From: Smithellaceae bacterium
Lineage (GTDB): Bacteria; Desulfobacterota; Syntrophia; Syntrophales; Smithellaceae
Assembly (NCBI GenBank): GCA_030690945.1
Contig: JAUYFM010000002.1
Coordinates: 62,001-126,000 of the forward strand
DNA length: 64,000 bases
Reading direction: 5' to 3'
Shown here one piece after another: positions 6,783-16,312 of the stretch (positions are counted from its first letter, which is position 1; the number at the start of each line of letters is the position of its first letter). The position numbers were made by a program, and so were the translations under genes. Under the pieces are notes generated by a model that worked only from the letters and a program-made list of their open reading frames with translations, did no database searches and was not told the origin of the DNA.

Positions 6783-8351
6783 ATGAAACTGGCCACCGTT
6801 GAACAAATGCGCGGGATGGATCGCCACGCGATCGAAACATTGGGCATTGCCGAAGAGATCCTTATGGAGAACGCGGCGCTGGCGTCCGCCGCGCTGTTGA
6901 AAAGCCAAGTCGGCATTTGCGGCAAGAAGTTTGTGATCTTCTGTGGTGCGGGTAATAACGGCGGCGACGGCCTGGCGGTGGCGCGCCTGATCAACTCCTG
7001 CGGCGGAAGTGTAAAAGTGTTTCTGGTGGCGTCGCCTAAAAAATATGCCGGTGCCGCTAAAACGAACTATGAGATAGCCTGCAATATTTCTCTGGATGTT
7101 CAACTGTTGACAAAAGCCGAAGAAGCAAGAATCGAAACGTTACATTGCGATGTCGTTGTTGATGCGATTTTCGGCACGGGCCTGGATCGCGATGTTAAAG
7201 GCCTGGCCGCCGATGTGATCGCGCTGATCAATGCTTCCGGACGGCAGGTGTTGAGCCTGGATATTCCCTCCGGTATCAACGGCGATACGGCACGGGTCAT
7301 GGGTGTCGCGGTCAAGGCTGATTACACCGTTACGTTTGGCCTGCCGAAAATCGGTAATCTGCTCTACCCCGGCTATGATCATTGCGGGGCGCTCACCGTG
7401 ACGCATATTTCTTTTCCGCCATCGCTTTATAACAGACGGGATCTGGCGGTACAGACCAATGACAGGGTTTTGTTGCCACCCCGACCTGCCGAAGCTTACA
7501 AAGGCTCAACGGGGGATGTTTTGTTTATTGCCGGAGGCGCCAACTACTTTGGTGCGCCGTATTTTTCCGCCATGTCGTTTTTGAAGGCTGGTGGAGGCTA
7601 CGCAAGGCTTGCTTCGCCGGCATCGATTATTCCATTTGTCGCGCAGTCAGGCCGCGAAATCGTTTATCTGCCGCAAAGAGAAACGGCGGCGTTCAGTCTG
7701 TCGCTTAAGTCCAAGCCGGAGTTGCTCGCGCATGCAGAAAAGGCCGACATGGTGGTGATAGGCCCCGGCCTGTCTTTACAGGAAGAAACGACGAAGCTGG
7801 TGCGGGAGCTTGCCGCGGCTATTTCCAAACCGCTTTTGATTGACGGCGACGCTTTGACGGCCATCGCAGAGCGGCCCGAAATTTTGCTCAAAAGAAAAGC
7901 CGCGACGATTCTGACGCCTCACGCAGGCGAAATGGCGCGGCTGTCCGGCAAAAAGATTACGGAAGTGAATGCTGATAAAATCGGTGTTTTGACGGAGACC
8001 GCTCAAAAACTCAACGCCGTCATCGCGCTGAAAGGTGCGCATACGCTAATTGGCATGGCGGACGGACGGGTGTATGTCAATTTAAGCGGCAATCCCGGCA
8101 TGGCGACAGCCGGAAGCGGCGATGTACTAACCGGCTGCATCGCGGCCATGCATGGCCAGGGATTGAGCCCGGAACTGGCGGCGCGTAAAGGCGTTTTCCT
8201 GCACGGTTACGCCGGAGACCTGGCCGCAGCAGCAAAAGGCCAGGACGGCATCACCGCGTCTGATATTTTGGAATACTTACCCTTGGCGCTCAAGGATGAC
8301 CGGACGGGGAATATCGATGCAAAATATTATGAACCGCCGGTAATGTTGTAG
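6783..8351 (+). CDS. nnr: Bifunctional NAD(P)HX epimerase / ADP-dependent NAD(P)HX dehydratase
   Basis: This 522-residue protein repairs hydrated NAD(P)H. The N-terminal YjeF_N epimerase domain (about 1-215) has VEQMRGMDRHAIE, FCGAGNNGGDGLAVAR and the DAIFGTGL/DIPSGINGDT motifs. The C-terminal kinase-like dehydratase domain (about 230-510) has VIGPGLSLQEET, LIDGDALTAIAE, LTPHAGEMARL and NPGMATAGSGDVLTG. Length matches the fused bacterial form. An upstream ATG at 6735 is in frame, but CGGAGG before 6783 and the family's usual MKLAT/V start favour 6783. The enzyme is cytoplasmic and housekeeping. Confidence 0.95.
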   Translation: MKLATVEQMRGMDRHAIETLGIAEEILMENAALASAALLKSQVGICGKKFVIFCGAGNNGGDGLAVARLINSCGGSVKVFLVASPKKYAGAAKTNYEIACNISLDVQLLTKAEEARIETLHCDVVVDAIFGTGLDRDVKGLAADVIALINASGRQVLSLDIPSGINGDTARVMGVAVKADYTVTFGLPKIGNLLYPGYDHCGALTVTHISFPPSLYNRRDLAVQTNDRVLLPPRPAEAYKGSTGDVLFIAGGANYFGAPYFSAMSFLKAGGGYARLASPASIIPFVAQSGREIVYLPQRETAAFSLSLKSKPELLAHAEKADMVVIGPGLSLQEETTKLVRELAAAISKPLLIDGDALTAIAERPEILLKRKAATILTPHAGEMARLSGKKITEVNADKIGVLTETAQKLNAVIALKGAHTLIGMADGRVYVNLSGNPGMATAGSGDVLTGCIAAMHGQGLSPELAARKGVFLHGYAGDLAAAAKGQDGITASDILEYLPLALKDDRTGNIDAKYYEPPVML

Positions 8352-8426
8352 GGATACAAAATTTGTGCCTCTATATGGTTAACGAGCCTGTAGAATAAGT
8401 CATTTTTGCAATAAAGGAGATTCTCA

Positions 8427-9638
8427 ATTTCTGAAATAAACAAGCCTGGACTCTTCTATGGTTACATAATCGTATTGTGCAGTTTCCTGATACTGATGAT
8501 AGTTTGGGGAGCACAATACAGCTTCGGTGTCTTCTTCAAGCCGATGCTGAATGAATTTGGGCTCTCCAGAGCAGTCCTTTCCGGCGCCTATTCAATAAAC
8601 CTCGTAATACAGGCAGTAGCTTGTATTTTCACGGGTAAGCTCTGCGACAAGTACGGGCCGCGGTTAGTAGTGACTATCTGCGGGTCGCTTCTCGGAATCA
8701 GCTATTTATTGATGTCCCAGGCACAGGTAGCTTGGCAAATTTATATCATTTTTGGAATTCTTGCGAGTATTGGTGCCGCCGGCACTTGGGTTCCCCTACT
8801 TTCAACGATAGCCAGATGGTTTGTTTTCCGAAGAGGCTTGATGAGCGGCATTACTGCTGCCGGAGTTGGCGTCGGAGTCATGCTTGTGCCACCCTTGTCC
8901 AGCTACTTTATAGCAAGTTTCGGCTGGCGCACTTCGTATATCATTATCGGCCTCACCGTAATGATACTGGTCATTATCAGTGCACAGATGTTAAAACGTG
9001 ACCCATCCGAAATCGGACAATCCGCTTTGGGCATGTCCATGCAACATGAAGATAGCACTCTGCATTTTACCTTCAAAGAAGCACTCCAAACCAGGCAATT
9101 CTGGTTGATCTGTGGAGTCTTTCTCATGATGGGAACATGTTTGCAATCCATATTGGTGCATATCGTTCCTCATGCCACAGATGTCGGTATAGCGGAAGTA
9201 ACAGCCGCCACTATTATTTCCGTAATTGGCGGCGTCAGCATTATCAGCAAAGTATTTTTAGGTGTAGCTATGGACCGTTTGGGCAATAAACCGGTCGCTA
9301 TTATGATTGCCTCGCTGATGTTAATATCCCTCATAATCATACAACTATCAGATGCCCTCTGGGTGCTTTACGTCTTTGCAGTATTTTTTGCTTTCGGTTA
9401 TGGGGGATTTGCAGCTATACAATCACCTTATCTGGCTGAACTTTTCGGCCTGAAATATCATGGAACTATCTTCGGATTTACGTTGTTTATAATTGGGGCA
9501 GGAGCATTTGGACCATTTGTCGCCGGTAAAATATTTGATGCGACTTTAAGCTATCGTCTGGCTTTTACTATGCTGGCAATAATGAGTTTTCTTGCAATCC
9601 TGTTTGCCATTGGAATAAAAAAAACGCGCCATGCCTGA
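8427..9638 (+). CDS. Major facilitator transporter (oxalate/formate-antiporter-like), probable ATT start
   Basis: This MFS carrier has about 12 membrane segments, with the loop motif GKLCDKYGPR between helices 2 and 3 and a second-half counterpart MDRLGNKP. The pattern FYGYIIVL...WGAQYSFGVFFKPML is typical of the monocarboxylate/oxalate-formate group. The open frame reaches back only to 8415 and has no ATG, GTG or TTG before a TTG at 8475, which would cut into helix 1. An ATT at 8427, seven bases after AAGGAG, would give the expected N-terminus (SEINKPGLFYGY), so I place the start there. A sequencing or frameshift error is the alternative. The cargo is unknown, likely a small carboxylate. Confidence 0.8.
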   Translation: MSEINKPGLFYGYIIVLCSFLILMIVWGAQYSFGVFFKPMLNEFGLSRAVLSGAYSINLVIQAVACIFTGKLCDKYGPRLVVTICGSLLGISYLLMSQAQVAWQIYIIFGILASIGAAGTWVPLLSTIARWFVFRRGLMSGITAAGVGVGVMLVPPLSSYFIASFGWRTSYIIIGLTVMILVIISAQMLKRDPSEIGQSALGMSMQHEDSTLHFTFKEALQTRQFWLICGVFLMMGTCLQSILVHIVPHATDVGIAEVTAATIISVIGGVSIISKVFLGVAMDRLGNKPVAIMIASLMLISLIIIQLSDALWVLYVFAVFFAFGYGGFAAIQSPYLAELFGLKYHGTIFGFTLFIIGAGAFGPFVAGKIFDATLSYRLAFTMLAIMSFLAILFAIGIKKTRHA

Positions 9639-9735
9639 AAATGAAACTGCTTTCCTGAAAGTTTATGCCAACTGGATGAACCAGCAATAATGCCATCAAA
9701 GAAAAATTCGGGCCGTAATCGATAGAGGTATGATA

Positions 9736-10710
9736 TTATGTTTTTCGAGAAAGGATATACTCGGCGACGGCGAGCAGATGGTCTTTTCCCGGGCTGTCGG
9801 CAAAGACTTTCAGCCCGTCTTTTGCCTCCCCAATGAACTGCTGTGCACGATTCAGCGAATAATCAATGCCACCGGATTTTTGTATCAAAGTGAAAATATC
9901 CCGGATGGTATCAGGGGAAAAAGCCTTTTTCTCGATGGTCTTTCTGGTTTTGTCGCGTTCGGTCTCAGTGCATTTAGCTAGTGTGTAAATCAGCGGCAGC
10001 GTCATTTTGCCTTCTTCCAGATCCTTGCCGATGGACTTACCAAAATCTTCTTCTTTAGCCATGTAATCGAGTGTGTCGTCCGTGATCTGAAAAGCCATGC
10101 CGATTTTGTAACCGTATTGTTCAAGCGCTTCAATCTGCGTTGGTGACGCTCCGCCCAGGACGGCGCCGCTTTCGCAGGCGGCGGAAATGAGCACGGCGGT
10201 TTTCTTTTCGACAATGCTCAAATACTCCGCTTCCGTGAGGTTCGTGTCGCCGCATTTCATCAGTTGGAATACTTCGCCCTCCGACATAATGTTGGTCATC
10301 TTCGACATGAGCTGAACAATCTTAATGTCGCCGATTTCGGACAGCAGCTTGAATGCTTTGGAATACAAAAAGTCACCGACCAGAACGCTCGCTGCATTTC
10401 CCCAGACGTTGTTAGCGGAGGTCTTGCCGCGTCGGATGACGGCTTCATCGATGACGTCGTCGTGCAGGAGGCTTGCGGTATGGATGAATTCAATGGAGGC
10501 AGCAAGCGGAAAACGATGTTCTCCCGAATAGCCGCACAGTCTGGAGCTGATCAACTGCAACAGGGGCCGAAACCTTTTGCCACCGCTGTCAATCAGATGA
10601 TGGGCGACTTCGGGAATCAATTTGACGTCGGACGTGATGTAGCGGTCGAGGTGAATCTCGATTTGGCGCATCTCATCGGAATAGGCGGCGAAGACGTCCT
10701 GGATTTGCAT
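9736..10710 (-). CDS. ispB: All-trans polyprenyl diphosphate synthase
   Basis: This 324-residue class I prenyltransferase elongates the isoprenoid tail of menaquinone or ubiquinone. The first Asp-rich motif is LLHDDVIDEA, followed by RRGKTSANNVWGN and GDFLYSKAF. The second Asp-rich site is FQITDDTLDY, followed by GKSIGKDLEEGKMTLPLI. Chain length (C40 or C35) cannot be read safely from the residues near the first motif. It is the last gene of the plsC-ftsK-rimO-ispB run, 25 bases after rimO, and meets the MFS gene tail to tail with no clear terminator between them. Confidence 0.93.
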   Translation of the reverse strand: MQIQDVFAAYSDEMRQIEIHLDRYITSDVKLIPEVAHHLIDSGGKRFRPLLQLISSRLCGYSGEHRFPLAASIEFIHTASLLHDDVIDEAVIRRGKTSANNVWGNAASVLVGDFLYSKAFKLLSEIGDIKIVQLMSKMTNIMSEGEVFQLMKCGDTNLTEAEYLSIVEKKTAVLISAACESGAVLGGASPTQIEALEQYGYKIGMAFQITDDTLDYMAKEEDFGKSIGKDLEEGKMTLPLIYTLAKCTETERDKTRKTIEKKAFSPDTIRDIFTLIQKSGGIDYSLNRAQQFIGEAKDGLKVFADSPGKDHLLAVAEYILSRKT

Positions 10711-10735
10711 ATTTTAGTTTTCCCTATTATTAGCT

Positions 10736-12076
10736 TTAGCCTTTTATAATCTCCCCAAACAGATCATAGTCGTCGGCGGATACGATTTTACATTTCACGA
10801 TCCTGCCGATTTTAGCGCCGGTTTTTTTGATATAAGTAACGCCATCGACTTCCGGAGCTTGCCTGCGGCAGCGCCCGACAAACTGGTCATCGGCACGGTC
10901 GTTTTTTTCTTCAATCAGGACTTCCTGAATAGTCCCTATTAATCTCTGATTGATCGCATGTGAGATGTCGGCCTGTTCGCTCATAATGACATCACGTCGG
11001 CGTTCCTTTTCTTTTTCCGAAATCCGTGGCGGAAGTGCTGCCGCGGCAGTGCCTTCTTCTCGCGAATAGATAAAAACACCCAGATGGTCAAATCGTATTT
11101 CGCGGATAAAATCAAGCAGACGTTCAAACCGCTTTTGCGTTTCGCCGGGAAAGCCCACTATTAGCGATGTGCGAAGCGCAACGTCGGGCATAATGCTTCG
11201 GGCTTCTCCAATAATTTCCACAATGCGGCTGGCGGACACTTTACGGTTCATCGCGGTAAGGATGTTGTCGTCAATATGTTGAACCGGCAGATCGATATAG
11301 CGGCAGATTTTTTTATGGCTGGCGATGGCTTCGAGCACATCGGTCGTGATATGTGCCGGATGCGCATAAAGCAGGCGGATCCATGAAATGCCTTCGATGG
11401 CTGCCATCTCGCCCAATAAGTCTGACAACTTCGGGCGGTTCTTTAAGTCCCGGCCATAGGCGGTGGTGTCCTGGCCGATCAGGATAATTTCTTTGACGCC
11501 TCTGTCTGCCAGCGTTTGAGCTTCCCGCAGGATGTCGGCAGGCGTTCGGCTGCGGGCAGAGCCTCGGATGGAAGGAATGGCGCAGTAGGTGCAACAGTTG
11601 GAACAGCCATCGGAAATTTTCAGATAAGCGCTGGCCGTATGGGGCGGCAATACCCTTTCATGATTGGCGGACATTAAAAAATCCGGTTTTGTGATCACAG
11701 CGGCGCGTTTTGATTTTTTTAAATGGCTGACGATGTTTCCGACTTCCCCTGTGCCGATAAATAAATCCACTTCCGGAATTTCGGCAAGTAACTCTTTCCC
11801 ATAGCGTTGGGCCAGGCAGCCGGCCACGACCAGCTTCAGATCGCGCCCGCGTTTCTTTTTTTCTTCGGCCAGCGACAGGATAACTTCCAGAGCCTCTTCC
11901 TTTGCCGGTTGAATGAAAGCGCAGGTGTTGACGATAATGACGTCGGCCTGATCGGGATGGTCCACAATCGTCATGCCGGACGAAAAAGCCTGGCCGCCCA
12001 TGACCTCCGAATCGATCTGATTCTTGGAGCAGCCTAATGAAATGATATGAAGTCTGGAGGGGATGTTATTTTTCAC
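10736..12076 (-). CDS. rimO: Ribosomal protein S12 methylthiotransferase RimO
   Basis: This 446-residue radical SAM enzyme methylthiolates an aspartate of ribosomal protein S12. It has the N-terminal UPF0004 domain (IISLGCSKNQIDSEVMGG), which holds three cysteines for an auxiliary [4Fe-4S] cluster. The radical SAM motif is CSNCCTYCAIP, and a C-terminal TRAM domain occupies about residues 375-446. SLGCSKNQIDSE and IRGSARSR favour RimO over MiaB. The start codon overlaps the ftsK stop (ATGA arrangement), so the genes are translationally coupled. Confidence 0.95.
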   Translation of the reverse strand: MKNNIPSRLHIISLGCSKNQIDSEVMGGQAFSSGMTIVDHPDQADVIIVNTCAFIQPAKEEALEVILSLAEEKKKRGRDLKLVVAGCLAQRYGKELLAEIPEVDLFIGTGEVGNIVSHLKKSKRAAVITKPDFLMSANHERVLPPHTASAYLKISDGCSNCCTYCAIPSIRGSARSRTPADILREAQTLADRGVKEIILIGQDTTAYGRDLKNRPKLSDLLGEMAAIEGISWIRLLYAHPAHITTDVLEAIASHKKICRYIDLPVQHIDDNILTAMNRKVSASRIVEIIGEARSIMPDVALRTSLIVGFPGETQKRFERLLDFIREIRFDHLGVFIYSREEGTAAAALPPRISEKEKERRRDVIMSEQADISHAINQRLIGTIQEVLIEEKNDRADDQFVGRCRRQAPEVDGVTYIKKTGAKIGRIVKCKIVSADDYDLFGEIIKG

Positions 12077-14313
12077 TTTGGAAGCTTTCTGATGAGAACC
12101 TTGCGGGGTTTCGCGCCGTCGGAGGGGCCGACAATGCCTTCGCGTTCCATCTGCTCGATCATGCGCGCGGCCCGGTTATAGCCGATCTTCATGTAACGCT
12201 GTACCAGCGAAATGGAGGCCTGCCCCAGTTCGCCCACTAAGGCTACTGCCTCGTCATATTTTTCGTCAGAACCATCATCTTCGTGCTGGCCTTGCGCGGA
12301 CTCGAATTCAAATTTTTCAATGGAGGCGTCGTAAGTCGGTTGGGCCTGCATCTTGATGAACTCGACGATTCGGGATATTTCATCATCCGACACATACGCG
12401 CCGTGAATTCGGGAGAGTTTGGACGTGCCCGGCGGAATAAAGAGCATATCGCCCGCGCCCAGCAACTGTTCCGCGCCCGGTTGATCAATAATGGTGCGTG
12501 AATCAATTTTGGACGAAACCTTGAAAGAGATACGCGTAGGAAAGTTGGCTTTGATGAGTCCGGTGATGACATCCACGGACGGCCGTTGGGTGGCGAGAAT
12601 CAGGTGAATGCCCGCCGCTCGCGCCATCTGTGCCAACCGGGTAAGGGATTCTTCCACGTCCCGCGATGCCACCATCATCAGGTCGGCCAGTTCGTCGATC
12701 ACCACAACAATATAGGGAAGCTTGACGTGTTGAAACGGTGGCGTATTTTGGGCGGAACTATCCGCCACGTCGGCATCCGGCTGGGTTTCATTTTTGAGAT
12801 CCTTAAACACGGCATTCATTTTACCTTTGGGGCCGGTGAGAATCATCTCGTTGTATGCATCGATGCTTTTCACGCCCAGTGTGCTGATGACTTTATAGCG
12901 GCGTTCCATTTCTTCGACCGTCCAGCGCAGCACCTGCGATGCTTTTTTCGGGTCCACCACTACCGGGTGCATCAGATGAGGAATGCCTTCATAGGAAGAC
13001 AGCTCCAGACGTTTGGGATCGACCATCAGAAACTTGATGTCGTCGGGCTGCGCTTTAAAAAGGATGCTGCAAATCATGGCGTTGAGCGCGACGCTCTTGC
13101 CGGAACCGGTGGTCCCGGCGATGAGCAGATGTGGCATTTTAGCCAGATCGGCAATGACCGGCGTGCCGACAAAATCGACGCCCAGCGCGATGGGCAGGCG
13201 CAGGGGCGATGCGGTAAACGCGTCGTTGTCCAGGACATCCTTCAGAAAAACCGGATCTCTTTTGAGGTTGGGGATTTCAATGCCGATGACGGATTTGCCG
13301 GGAATCGGCGCCAGAATGCGGATGCTGGGCGCCATCAGCGCCAGGGCCAGGTCGTCTGACAGATTGGTGATACGGTTGATCTTGACACCGGACGCGGGTT
13401 CCAGTTCATACATGGTAATGACCGGACCGGGCATCACGTCAACCACGCGTCCTTCGACGCCAAAATCCGCCAGCTTCTTTTCGAGAATGCGCGAATTGGT
13501 AACCAGATGATCGCGTTTGACGCGCATATCCTTCTGGGGAGCTTCTGCAAGCAGGGTGAAAGGCGGCAGTTGAAACTTGCCGTCGGACTTGAGTTTGGAA
13601 AATTCAAAATGCGTCTGTTCGACTTTCTTCGGTTTTGCTTTTTTGGGCGGTGGATCGACCTCTTCGATTACGGGCTGGGGATTTTTTTTAATTTTGAACC
13701 GGGAAAAAAAATGGATGAAAAAAGAAAAAATCCGATCTTTGATTGCTTTAATAAATTCGTGGGCCGATTGCGAGAATTTTTCCGCAACAGTGACGAGAGA
13801 AAACTCAATGATAAAGAAAAGCGAGACAATAAAAATAAAAATCAGAATAATATAGGTTCCCGCCGGATTGAAATAACCAAGCAGGAATTGGACAATGCCC
13901 GCGCCGATCAATCCCCCCGCTTTGAGTGTTTCTCCGTAAAAAATAACACCTCCTTTAATCAAAGCGCCAAGCAGCCCGGCGCACGCCAGCGTAAAGAAGG
14001 AGAAGCCGAAGATGCACGGGGCGTTGACCACAAAAGCCGGACGCAGAAAGTATTGAAACGCGCAGAGTGCAAGCGCCAAAGGTAGAAGAAAAGAAGCGAC
14101 GCCCAGCAGGCGGATGACGGAATCAGCGGCATAGGACCCAACCTTGCCTGTTAGATTATGCGTCGAGGGTTCATCCGCCACAAAGCGCGTGAAAGAAGGA
14201 TCCAGCGGCGAGTAAGAAAATAGGCATAAAAAAAGAAAGATGGCCAGGGCCAGGCAGACGACGCCTTTGATCTCTCTGGTTCTTTTATAATGATCCTTGG
14301 GGTTTTCTTCCAT
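12073..14313 (-). CDS. ftsK: DNA translocase FtsK/SpoIIIE
   Basis: This 746-residue septal DNA pump coordinates chromosome segregation with division. The N-terminal part (about 20-175) carries four to five membrane segments. A short charged linker follows, much shorter than the E. coli FtsK linker. The motor starts near residue 260, with Walker A GTTGSGKSVALNAM and Walker B YIVVVIDELADLM. A C-terminal gamma winged helix (ASISLVQRYMKIGYNRAAR) reads KOPS-type polar sequences. The size fits the compact form common in deltaproteobacteria. It overlaps rimO downstream and touches plsC upstream. Confidence 0.95.
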   Translation of the reverse strand: MEENPKDHYKRTREIKGVVCLALAIFLFLCLFSYSPLDPSFTRFVADEPSTHNLTGKVGSYAADSVIRLLGVASFLLPLALALCAFQYFLRPAFVVNAPCIFGFSFFTLACAGLLGALIKGGVIFYGETLKAGGLIGAGIVQFLLGYFNPAGTYIILIFIFIVSLFFIIEFSLVTVAEKFSQSAHEFIKAIKDRIFSFFIHFFSRFKIKKNPQPVIEEVDPPPKKAKPKKVEQTHFEFSKLKSDGKFQLPPFTLLAEAPQKDMRVKRDHLVTNSRILEKKLADFGVEGRVVDVMPGPVITMYELEPASGVKINRITNLSDDLALALMAPSIRILAPIPGKSVIGIEIPNLKRDPVFLKDVLDNDAFTASPLRLPIALGVDFVGTPVIADLAKMPHLLIAGTTGSGKSVALNAMICSILFKAQPDDIKFLMVDPKRLELSSYEGIPHLMHPVVVDPKKASQVLRWTVEEMERRYKVISTLGVKSIDAYNEMILTGPKGKMNAVFKDLKNETQPDADVADSSAQNTPPFQHVKLPYIVVVIDELADLMMVASRDVEESLTRLAQMARAAGIHLILATQRPSVDVITGLIKANFPTRISFKVSSKIDSRTIIDQPGAEQLLGAGDMLFIPPGTSKLSRIHGAYVSDDEISRIVEFIKMQAQPTYDASIEKFEFESAQGQHEDDGSDEKYDEAVALVGELGQASISLVQRYMKIGYNRAARMIEQMEREGIVGPSDGAKPRKVLIRKLPK

Positions 14314-15074
14314 TAGAGCGCCGTTTTAATTTCTGGCTGGATGTCTTTGATACTCACTGTGCCGGCATTCCGATAGGCGTCATAATTTTTAATAATGACC
14401 TGCCGGACTCTATCGATCAGTTCCTGCCGATCTTCCAAGGTGTAGCCTTTCACAACAATCGGTTTATCAATAACCAGTTTTATTTTCCCCGGTTTGATCT
14501 TCAGCGATCGCTTCGGCATGATGTTGCCGCTGCCGATGATCGTGATTGGGACAATCGGCACGCCGGACTGAATGGCCAGGTGAAAGGTTCCCTGTTTGAA
14601 GGCTTTGATTTCGCCGTTCCGGCTGCGAGTGCCTTCGGGGAAGGTCATGACCGATTTGCCCTGACGGATGCGCAGTGCTGCCATATCCAGGCTCTGCATG
14701 GCTTTTTCGTGATTTTGCCGGTCGATTTCAATATAGCCCGCGGCTTTCATCGCCTGGCCGAAGATGGGAATTGTGAATAATTCTTTTTTCGCAATCCAGC
14801 GGAATTGGCAGGTGACATGCGCCAGCGTAATGAGAATATCAAAATCACTCTGATGGTTGGCCATGAATACCTGCGGCTTACCGCGCAGAATATTTTCTCT
14901 GCCGATCACTTCTACTTTTGTGGCGCAAATGAAAAGCAGAACTTTACTCCACAGGCTGGCAACTTTATGGACGTTGTTTTCCGCGTTGGCAAAAAAAGAA
15001 AAGACGACGCACCAGAATGAGACAAATGCGGTAATAGCTACGCCTAAAGTGACTAAGAGTGCCGAACGAATCAT
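14313..15074 (-). CDS. plsC: 1-acyl-sn-glycerol-3-phosphate acyltransferase
   Basis: This 253-residue membrane-associated enzyme adds the second acyl chain to lysophosphatidate in phospholipid synthesis. The acyltransferase boxes are FMANHQSDFDIL (catalytic NHxxxxD) and FPEGTRSRNGEIK, followed by a VPIVPITIIGSG strand. One N-terminal membrane segment (about 5-28) is visible. GAGGAAAG precedes the ATG at 15074. It heads the operon with ftsK, the stop and start sharing a base. A possible minus-strand promoter (TTGACT near 15135-15140) lies upstream. Confidence 0.92.
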   Translation of the reverse strand: MIRSALLVTLGVAITAFVSFWCVVFSFFANAENNVHKVASLWSKVLLFICATKVEVIGRENILRGKPQVFMANHQSDFDILITLAHVTCQFRWIAKKELFTIPIFGQAMKAAGYIEIDRQNHEKAMQSLDMAALRIRQGKSVMTFPEGTRSRNGEIKAFKQGTFHLAIQSGVPIVPITIIGSGNIMPKRSLKIKPGKIKLVIDKPIVVKGYTLEDRQELIDRVRQVIIKNYDAYRNAGTVSIKDIQPEIKTAL

Positions 15075-15442
15075 CTACATTCTTTCCTCGATCATGTTAT
15101 TTAAAACTGAGGTTGTATTTTTTACTTGATAATGCGGTTGAAGTCAACTGTGAATTATATTTGTCTCCATCTCATTTTGAACACGAAATAGGCGAGCAAG
15201 AGCAGATTTTTGTTGACCGCTGGTCATGCCCCATTCCAGGCGGGCTCTGAGATTGGTGAGGTTTGGGAATTTGTGAAAAAATGGCATTAAAAAAAATTTT
15301 CCCTTGACAAAAAATCATCACTCATTTATGAACGCTGCCAAAGCTGTTTAACCTAAGTTTGGCCGAAAATTGAACGCTGCATGCCCCTGAATGATTCACC
15401 GACAAGGTGCTAGGCTGCGTCATTATGGGCGATGGAGTCTCA
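15075..15442. other. Divergent intergenic region between plsC and livH
   Basis: These 368 bases separate plsC (leftward) from livH (rightward). They hold a recognisable rightward promoter at 15304-15332 and a weaker leftward TTGACT box near 15140. I see no RNA gene or conserved small reading frame. A frame open from GTG 15407 merely extends livH upstream. Confidence 0.5.
15304..15332 (+). promoter_or_regulatory. Sigma-70-type promoter for livHMGF
   Basis: A perfect TTGACA (15304-15309) is followed after 17 bases by TATGAA (15327-15332), four of six matches to the -10 consensus. The spacing and the position about 110 bases before the livH start are right for the operon. No operator is obvious. 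Confidence 0.55.
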
Positions 15443-16312
15443 ATGGAACTATTTTTACAACAGGTGTTTAATGGAGTCATGTTGGGCAGTACATATGCCA
15501 TCGTCGCCTTGGGACTGACGATGGTTTATGGCATTCTGCATGTGCCGAATTTCGCCCACGGCAGTATGTACATGCTTGGCGCGTATGTCTGTTTCTTTTT
15601 GATCACGATTTTCGGTTTCGCCTACTGGCCCGCCGTGGCGGTTTCCGCCATTGTGCTGGCTCTCGGCGGAATCGTACTTGAGTTTCTGGTTTATAAACCG
15701 TTGCGTAATGCTCCGGGCGTAAACCCGTTCATCGCCGCGCTCGGCGCCCTCATTATTTTGGAAAACGCGGTCGTGGTACTCTGGGGACCGGAGGGTCACC
15801 GCATTCCGAATCCTTACCCCGGCATTATCGATGTCATCGGCATCACCATGTCGCAGCAGCGCCTGCTGGTTATAGCCGTTGCGTTTACGATGATTTTTCT
15901 GCTTCAGCTTTTTATCAAAAAGACGACAATGGGCAGCACTATTGAAGCAGTTGCCCAGAACAAAGAAGGGGCCACGCTCGTCGGCATCAATGTTAACCGT
16001 GTATCCGCGATGACCTTTGCCATTTCCACCGGTCTGGCCGCGATAGCCGCCTGCATGGTCGCGCCGATCTTTATGATCTCACCCAGTATGGGCGCTTTGG
16101 TCGGGCTCAAAGCTTTTGTAATTGTTATCCTCGGTGGAATGGGCAGTATTCCTGGCGCCATTGTCGGAGGTATTATTCTGGGACTGATTGAAGCCATCGG
16201 CGGCGGCTACTTTTCGGCGGCATATAAAGATGTGTTCGGATTTGGTGCGCTGGTGCTGATCCTCGCTATAAAGCCAACCGGCTTGTTCGGGAAGGAGATT
16301 AAGGGCAGATGA
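15443..16312 (+). CDS. livH: Branched-chain amino acid ABC transporter permease LivH
   Basis: This 289-residue inner-membrane permease is one half of the channel of a HAAT-family importer. It shows the hallmark N-terminus FNGVMLGSTYAIVALGLTMV, then GILHVPNFAHGSMYMLGA, and a C-terminal ILGGMGSIPGAIVGGIILGL loop that contacts the ATPase. About eight membrane helices are visible. The ATG at 15443, with TGGAG five bases upstream, gives the family's normal start. A GTG at 15407 is in frame but less likely. It overlaps livM by four bases. Confidence 0.93.
   Translation: MELFLQQVFNGVMLGSTYAIVALGLTMVYGILHVPNFAHGSMYMLGAYVCFFLITIFGFAYWPAVAVSAIVLALGGIVLEFLVYKPLRNAPGVNPFIAALGALIILENAVVVLWGPEGHRIPNPYPGIIDVIGITMSQQRLLVIAVAFTMIFLLQLFIKKTTMGSTIEAVAQNKEGATLVGINVNRVSAMTFAISTGLAAIAACMVAPIFMISPSMGALVGLKAFVIVILGGMGSIPGAIVGGIILGLIEAIGGGYFSAAYKDVFGFGALVLILAIKPTGLFGKEIKGR

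Noticed and set aside
12586-14085. Long rightward frames opposite ftsK
   Set aside because: Antisense shadows of ftsK; no motifs or ribosome sites.
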